Assembly (NCBI GenBank): GCA_965284365.1
Contig: OZ260079.1
Coordinates: 4,154,001 to 4,218,000 of the forward strand
DNA length: 64,000 nucleotides
From: Phragmitibacter sp965284365
Lineage (GTDB): Bacteria; Verrucomicrobiota; Verrucomicrobiia; Verrucomicrobiales; Verrucomicrobiaceae
Reading direction: 5' to 3'
Of the stretch, positions 60,539-64,000 are shown piece by piece. The notes beneath the pieces are model-generated. The model searched no databases, was not told the origin of the DNA, and saw only the letters and a program-made list of their open reading frames with translations. The translations under genes and the position numbers were made by a program. Positions within the stretch are counted from its first letter, which is position 1; each line of letters starts with the position of its first letter.

Positions 60539-61294
60539 ATGCGCTTCCACACTCCCCCCATCTCACATGCATTCGCTGCATTGCTCTTCATTGCAACATC
60601 CTGTGCCTTTGCCCAGTCTACCGAAGACGCTTTGATCGCTGCCGGAGTGCCGGCACTCAGCCGTGAGTGGCTGGGGGACGATTACGTTAAGGCTGCTGAA
60701 GCCATCAATTCCGGGAAAGTCTCACTGCCAAAACAAAACACGGAAACCGGCAAACGTTTCCTGACCCGGCTCACGTCCACGGAGAACTTCGCAATCATCA
60801 AAAACCAGTCTCTGCCCTTTGAGCAGCGCATGGACAACTTCCAGAAGGTGATCCGATCCTCAAGCGCCATCCTGAATCAGTTCGCCAGCGCTGCGAGCAA
60901 AGGGGTAAATGTTCATGCCGAACTCACGGAGATGTTAGCATTTCTCCTTCGCACTGCTGCGGTGGGAGTGCGTCTCATGGACGAGTTCTTGCCGACGATC
61001 CAGAAAGACGAAAAATACGAGACCCGCATGGCAGGCCTGAAGCAGTTCAAGTCTGGTCTCCTCACCATGTTCATCAGCTCGGAGACATCGCTTTCAGAAA
61101 CCAGTTTTTACACCAAGGAAGATACAAGCCTCCTTCTCTCCGTCATGGCGGAAACGCTTCCAACCCTGTTGCCAAGTTTTGAGGCCGACGTGAAACAGGA
61201 GCTCAGAAAAAAACTGCAAACACGGAAGGAGCAATTCACTCTCCCAGACGATGCCAGGAACATCGATTTCATGCTCGCCGAACTCACAAAATAA
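60539..61294 (+). CDS. Secreted helical hypothetical protein
   Basis: The 251-residue protein has a signal peptide (MRFHTPPISHAFAALLFIAT to FAQ) and an almost wholly helical mature part with no recognised motif (VNVHAELTEMLAFLLRTAAV, LLPSFEADVKQELRKKLQTR). The gap of 51 bp to the upstream gene includes TTGACG, a possible -35 box. Function unknown. Confidence 0.6.
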   Translation: MRFHTPPISHAFAALLFIATSCAFAQSTEDALIAAGVPALSREWLGDDYVKAAEAINSGKVSLPKQNTETGKRFLTRLTSTENFAIIKNQSLPFEQRMDNFQKVIRSSSAILNQFASAASKGVNVHAELTEMLAFLLRTAAVGVRLMDEFLPTIQKDEKYETRMAGLKQFKSGLLTMFISSETSLSETSFYTKEDTSLLLSVMAETLPTLLPSFEADVKQELRKKLQTRKEQFTLPDDARNIDFMLAELTK

Positions 61295-61331
61295 AGCGGC
61301 CCGATCAAGCACGCGCCTCTAACCCATCGCC

Positions 61332-61748
61332 ATGCCTCAACTCGAGATCTCCACTCCTGCGCTCCTTTTCCCGGCCATCAGCCTGCTCTTCCTTTCCTTC
61401 ACCAATCGCTTCCTGCATCTGGCCGCGCTCATCCGGAAACTCCACAGCGACTGGCTCAGCCACCGTGAACCGCTCCTGCGCCATCAGATCGAAAACCTCC
61501 GCCGTCGCATGGCCCTCATTCGCTGGATGCAACTCTTCGGCGCCATGAGCCTCCTCCTTTGCGTCCTCTCCATGGTGGCCGTCCTCGCCAGCTTCCACAA
61601 CCCGGCCTTTGTCCTTTTCACGGTCGCCCTCATCTTCATGGGCATCTCCCTGGCCTGCCTCGTATATGAAGTCGCCATCTCTGGCGGAGCCCTCGCCATT
61701 CTCCTCAACGAAATGGATGCCCAACATGCCGATGGGACGAAGGATTAA
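61332..61748 (+). CDS. DUF2721 family membrane protein
   Basis: The 138-residue protein matches DUF2721 (PF11026): TPALLFPAISLLFLSFTNRF, LAALIRKLHSDWL, QIENLRRRMALIRWMQ, and two C-terminal hydrophobic helices (LFGAMSLLLCVLSMVAVLAS; FVLFTVALIFMGISLACLVYE) ending in AISGGALAILLNEMD. It is an integral membrane protein of unknown role. It precedes the VOC gene by about 30 bp on the same strand. Confidence 0.85.
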   Translation: MPQLEISTPALLFPAISLLFLSFTNRFLHLAALIRKLHSDWLSHREPLLRHQIENLRRRMALIRWMQLFGAMSLLLCVLSMVAVLASFHNPAFVLFTVALIFMGISLACLVYEVAISGGALAILLNEMDAQHADGTKD

Positions 61749-61775
61749 CTTCAACTTTGAAGCTTTAATGCTCCC

Positions 61776-62135
61776 ATGAAAATCGCCGAGATTGCCCGCT
61801 TCGTTGACGATGTTCCCCAGACCATCGCGTTCTATCGGCTCCTCTTAGGCAAAGAGCCCACTTACAGTGACGACCACCTCGCCACTTTCGACACCGAGGG
61901 CGTCACCATCCTCATCCATCGCCGTTATACTCCCGGTCCTGACGAGCTCCCTTGCGAGGATCACATCGCTTTTGGTGTCAACGATCTGGATCAAGCCATC
62001 GCCACCCTCCAGCAGCAGGGCATGGTCATCCAATTTCCGCCGCGTGACTACGACTGGGGCCGGTCCGCTTATCTGCGAGACCCGTCAGGAGCGTTGATTG
62101 AGGTTTCCCAAATCACATCGCCAAATCAGTCCTGA
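61776..62135 (+). CDS. VOC (glyoxalase-like) family protein
   Basis: The 119-residue protein has one VOC module: IAEIARFVDDVPQTIAFYRLLLGKEPTY at the start, EDHIAFGVNDLDQAIATLQQQG, and the C-terminal DYDWGRSAYLRDPSGALIEVSQ with the metal-ligand Glu. Substrate unknown. It is not close to the VOC protein at 7530 beyond the fold. Confidence 0.85.
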   Translation: MKIAEIARFVDDVPQTIAFYRLLLGKEPTYSDDHLATFDTEGVTILIHRRYTPGPDELPCEDHIAFGVNDLDQAIATLQQQGMVIQFPPRDYDWGRSAYLRDPSGALIEVSQITSPNQS

Positions 62136-62304
62136 GTACAGCATCCCCGCTTGTTGGTCCGGCTGGCCTCCCGCCCCTTTTCTCGTGGTATTCCCATCGT
62201 AAAAGTGCTATCACGCCCAGATGAGGGCAGGTTTTCCGCCACACCCCTCGTTGTGTATCAGGATTGATCGCCGGACCATCGCCTAGTGAAGTTCTCTCAC
62301 CTTC

Positions 62305-64000
62305 ATGCAGACCATTCGCATCTTCATCAGCAGCCCGGGAGATGTCGCCGATGAGCGGGAGCGCGCCAAGTCGGTCGTGGAGGAACTGCGGCGTCGCTAC
62401 GCCGGGCGGCTCCAGTTGTGCGCCATCTTCTGGGAGGACATCCCCCTCCGGGCGAGTTTGTCGTTCCAGCAAGGCATCGATGTAGTGCTCTCGGAGCGGG
62501 GCGTGGATGTGGCAGTCTTCATCCTGTGGTCGCGCCTTGGCACTCCTCTCGGGCATGCCATCCCAAAGCCGGATGGCTCCAGCTACCGCTCCGGCACCGA
62601 GCGCGAGTGGGAACTCATGTGGTCTGCCTTTGAAAAGTCGGGCGGCGTCCGACCTGAGATCATTGTCTACACCAGGAAGGACGAGTCCAGCTTCGATGAA
62701 AGCCTGCGCGGCCTGCCCCTGACGGAGAAGGAAGAAAAGCTGCAGCAAAAGAAACTCGTCGAACACTTCATCGCCGAGGAGTTTTATGATGCGGAAGGCG
62801 GCACCAATGTGTCTGCCTTTCACACCTTTGACCGGCCCACGACGTTCGCCCAGCGCTTGCGGGTCCATCTCCAGGAACTGCTCGATCCCATTGCCGGCCA
62901 AAGTCTCGCCGAACCCATCTGGGACATCGCGGAAAAGGGTTCGCCATTCCAGGGACTCGAAGCCTTCGATGTCTCTCAGGCGCCTGTCTTCTTCGGGAGG
63001 GAAGACGAGATCGTCGCGATTCGTCACGCTTTGCGCGAGCAGGCGCGGCGTGGGTGCGCCTTCATGTTAGTCGCTGGGGCCAGCGGCAGTGGCAAAAGCT
63101 CCCTCGTGCGTGCCGGCGTACTCCCGGCCATTGCCACCCATGAGATCGACTCAGAAATCTCAGGCTGGCGCATGGCCATCTTCAGTCCCGGAGACGGTAG
63201 CGAAAGTCCCCTGGCAAATCTGGCGCGGGCCCTTGCCGCTCCATCGGCGCTGCCCGTCTTGCTCCAGGAGCCCGGAGGTTTGGAGCAGTTGACCACCGAC
63301 CTCGCCCGCGATCCAGAGATGGTCTGCCGCCGGGTCTTGCTTCCGGCTCTCACAGGTAACAGCAGCAAGGATCGGCTCCTGGTCCTCGTGGATCAGATGG
63401 AAGAGCTCTTCACCGACACCCGCATCACTGAGGACCACCGTGCTGCTTTTGTGTCTGCTCTCGAAGCCCTCGCCCGTAGTGGCTTCGCCTGGGTAGTCGC
63501 CACCGTCCGCAGTGACTTCTACGCGCACTGCCAGTCACTCCCGGGCATCGTCCGATTGAAAGAGGGTGGGGGACAGTACGACCTCCTTCCCCCCAGTGCA
63601 GATGCGCTGAATCGCCTCATCCGCCAGCCTGCTGCCCTTGCTGGACTGAGCTTTGAGCAACGCGGCGATACCTCCGTCGCTGACCTCATCTTGCGGGATG
63701 CCGTGAGCCATAGGGAATTGCTGCCTCTGGTAGAGTACCTGTTGCACCGGCTCACAGAGGAACGCTCTCCCGATGGTGTTCTCTCCTTCAAATCCTATGA
63801 GATTCTCGGTGGGGTGGAAGGCGCCTTGGCCAGCCGTGCCGATCATGTTCTTGCCGAACTGAATCCTCCCGAGCAGACCCTGGACTTCCTGCTGTCAAGC
63901 CTGGTCACGCTGAGTGGCGATGAGCAGGAGAGTTTCGTACGCCGGCGTGTGCCGCGCGCGGATCTAGAACGGGATGACGCCTCTCGCTTGTTAGTGGAGA
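62305..64000 (+). CDS. DUF4062-like / STAND (nSTAND1-type) NTPase, 3' end outside window
   Basis: The frame from ATG 62305 stays open to the right edge, about 565 codons. The N-terminus MQTIRIFISSPGDVADERER and FWEDIPLRASLSFQQGIDVV are typical of DUF4062/TIR-like effector or sensor domains (about 1-130). A P-loop ATPase follows: VFFGREDEIVAIRHAL, Walker A VAGASGSGKSSLVRAG (about 250-265), Walker B LLVLVDQMEELF, then a helical arm with LLPLVEYLLHRL. This is the STAND architecture that usually continues into WD40 or TPR repeats, which would lie beyond the window. Such proteins serve in anti-phage or stress signalling. Confidence 0.82.
   Translation, partial: MQTIRIFISSPGDVADERERAKSVVEELRRRYAGRLQLCAIFWEDIPLRASLSFQQGIDVVLSERGVDVAVFILWSRLGTPLGHAIPKPDGSSYRSGTEREWELMWSAFEKSGGVRPEIIVYTRKDESSFDESLRGLPLTEKEEKLQQKKLVEHFIAEEFYDAEGGTNVSAFHTFDRPTTFAQRLRVHLQELLDPIAGQSLAEPIWDIAEKGSPFQGLEAFDVSQAPVFFGREDEIVAIRHALREQARRGCAFMLVAGASGSGKSSLVRAGVLPAIATHEIDSEISGWRMAIFSPGDGSESPLANLARALAAPSALPVLLQEPGGLEQLTTDLARDPEMVCRRVLLPALTGNSSKDRLLVLVDQMEELFTDTRITEDHRAAFVSALEALARSGFAWVVATVRSDFYAHCQSLPGIVRLKEGGGQYDLLPPSADALNRLIRQPAALAGLSFEQRGDTSVADLILRDAVSHRELLPLVEYLLHRLTEERSPDGVLSFKSYEILGGVEGALASRADHVLAELNPPEQTLDFLLSSLVTLSGDEQESFVRRRVPRADLERDDASRLLVE

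Overview
The window looks like chromosomal DNA of a Verrucomicrobiota bacterium, probably Verrucomicrobiales (Prosthecobacter/Verrucomicrobium-like). This is inferred from the protein repertoire: large secreted YHYH-domain proteins, an autotransporter-associated beta-strand repeat, a Gly-rich secretin in a compact type II secretion (T2SS) operon, and TIR and STAND signalling proteins. No rRNA or tRNA gene was seen, so the lineage is an inference. Both edges cut through genes: a coiled-coil/membrane/Sel1 protein on the left and a DUF4062-like/STAND NTPase on the right.

Positions 1-24.7 kb hold mostly household genes in short units: two glycosyltransferases, a PhoB/PhoR-like two-component pair, rplS, an M48 peptidase, a cystathionine gamma-synthase-like enzyme, bioD, a sugar isomerase-like TIM barrel, a beta-CASP RNA hydrolase, glycogen synthase, a beta-hydroxyacid dehydrogenase, an MBL hydrolase with an HTH-like N-terminus, a secreted cyclophilin and lipA. 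Several small secreted proteins between them are tandem paralogues. Unusually many genes are decaying: a frameshifted gene at 12.2-12.8 kb, a remnant at 16.5 kb, a paralogue with a premature stop at 17.3 kb, a relic of lipA at 25.6 kb and a doubly broken gene at 26.4-27.1 kb.

Positions 27.3-40.6 kb are the most interesting part. A TIR/WD40 protein converges on a three-gene minus-strand operon: an OmpR-type regulator, a sensor kinase and a secreted fusion of an MbnP-like domain with a MauG/MbnH-like di-heme peroxidase domain. Divergent from it are two large secreted YHYH-domain proteins with nearly identical N-terminal halves and unrelated C-terminal halves. Both have a conserved upstream region of about 70 bp with a TTCAT-N6-(T/A)TCAT direct repeat ending 24 bp before each start codon. 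The reverse complement of that repeat lies before the regulator gene. This suggests one regulon, possibly for copper or redox at the cell surface.

Positions 40.6-53.2 kb are a complete-looking T2SS operon on the minus strand (gspE-F-G-H-I-J-K-L-M, a GspC-like protein, gspD). Several subunits carry low-complexity tails or inserts; no prepilin peptidase gene is in the window. From 53.2 to 54.0 kb is a gene-free stretch with REP-like palindromes and an IS-end-like repeat. It is followed by two or three Pro-rich single-pass membrane proteins (VWA-like and PA14-like), a TIR-membrane-LRR protein, a small HD hydrolase, a secreted helical protein, DUF2721, a VOC protein and the STAND NTPase at the right edge.
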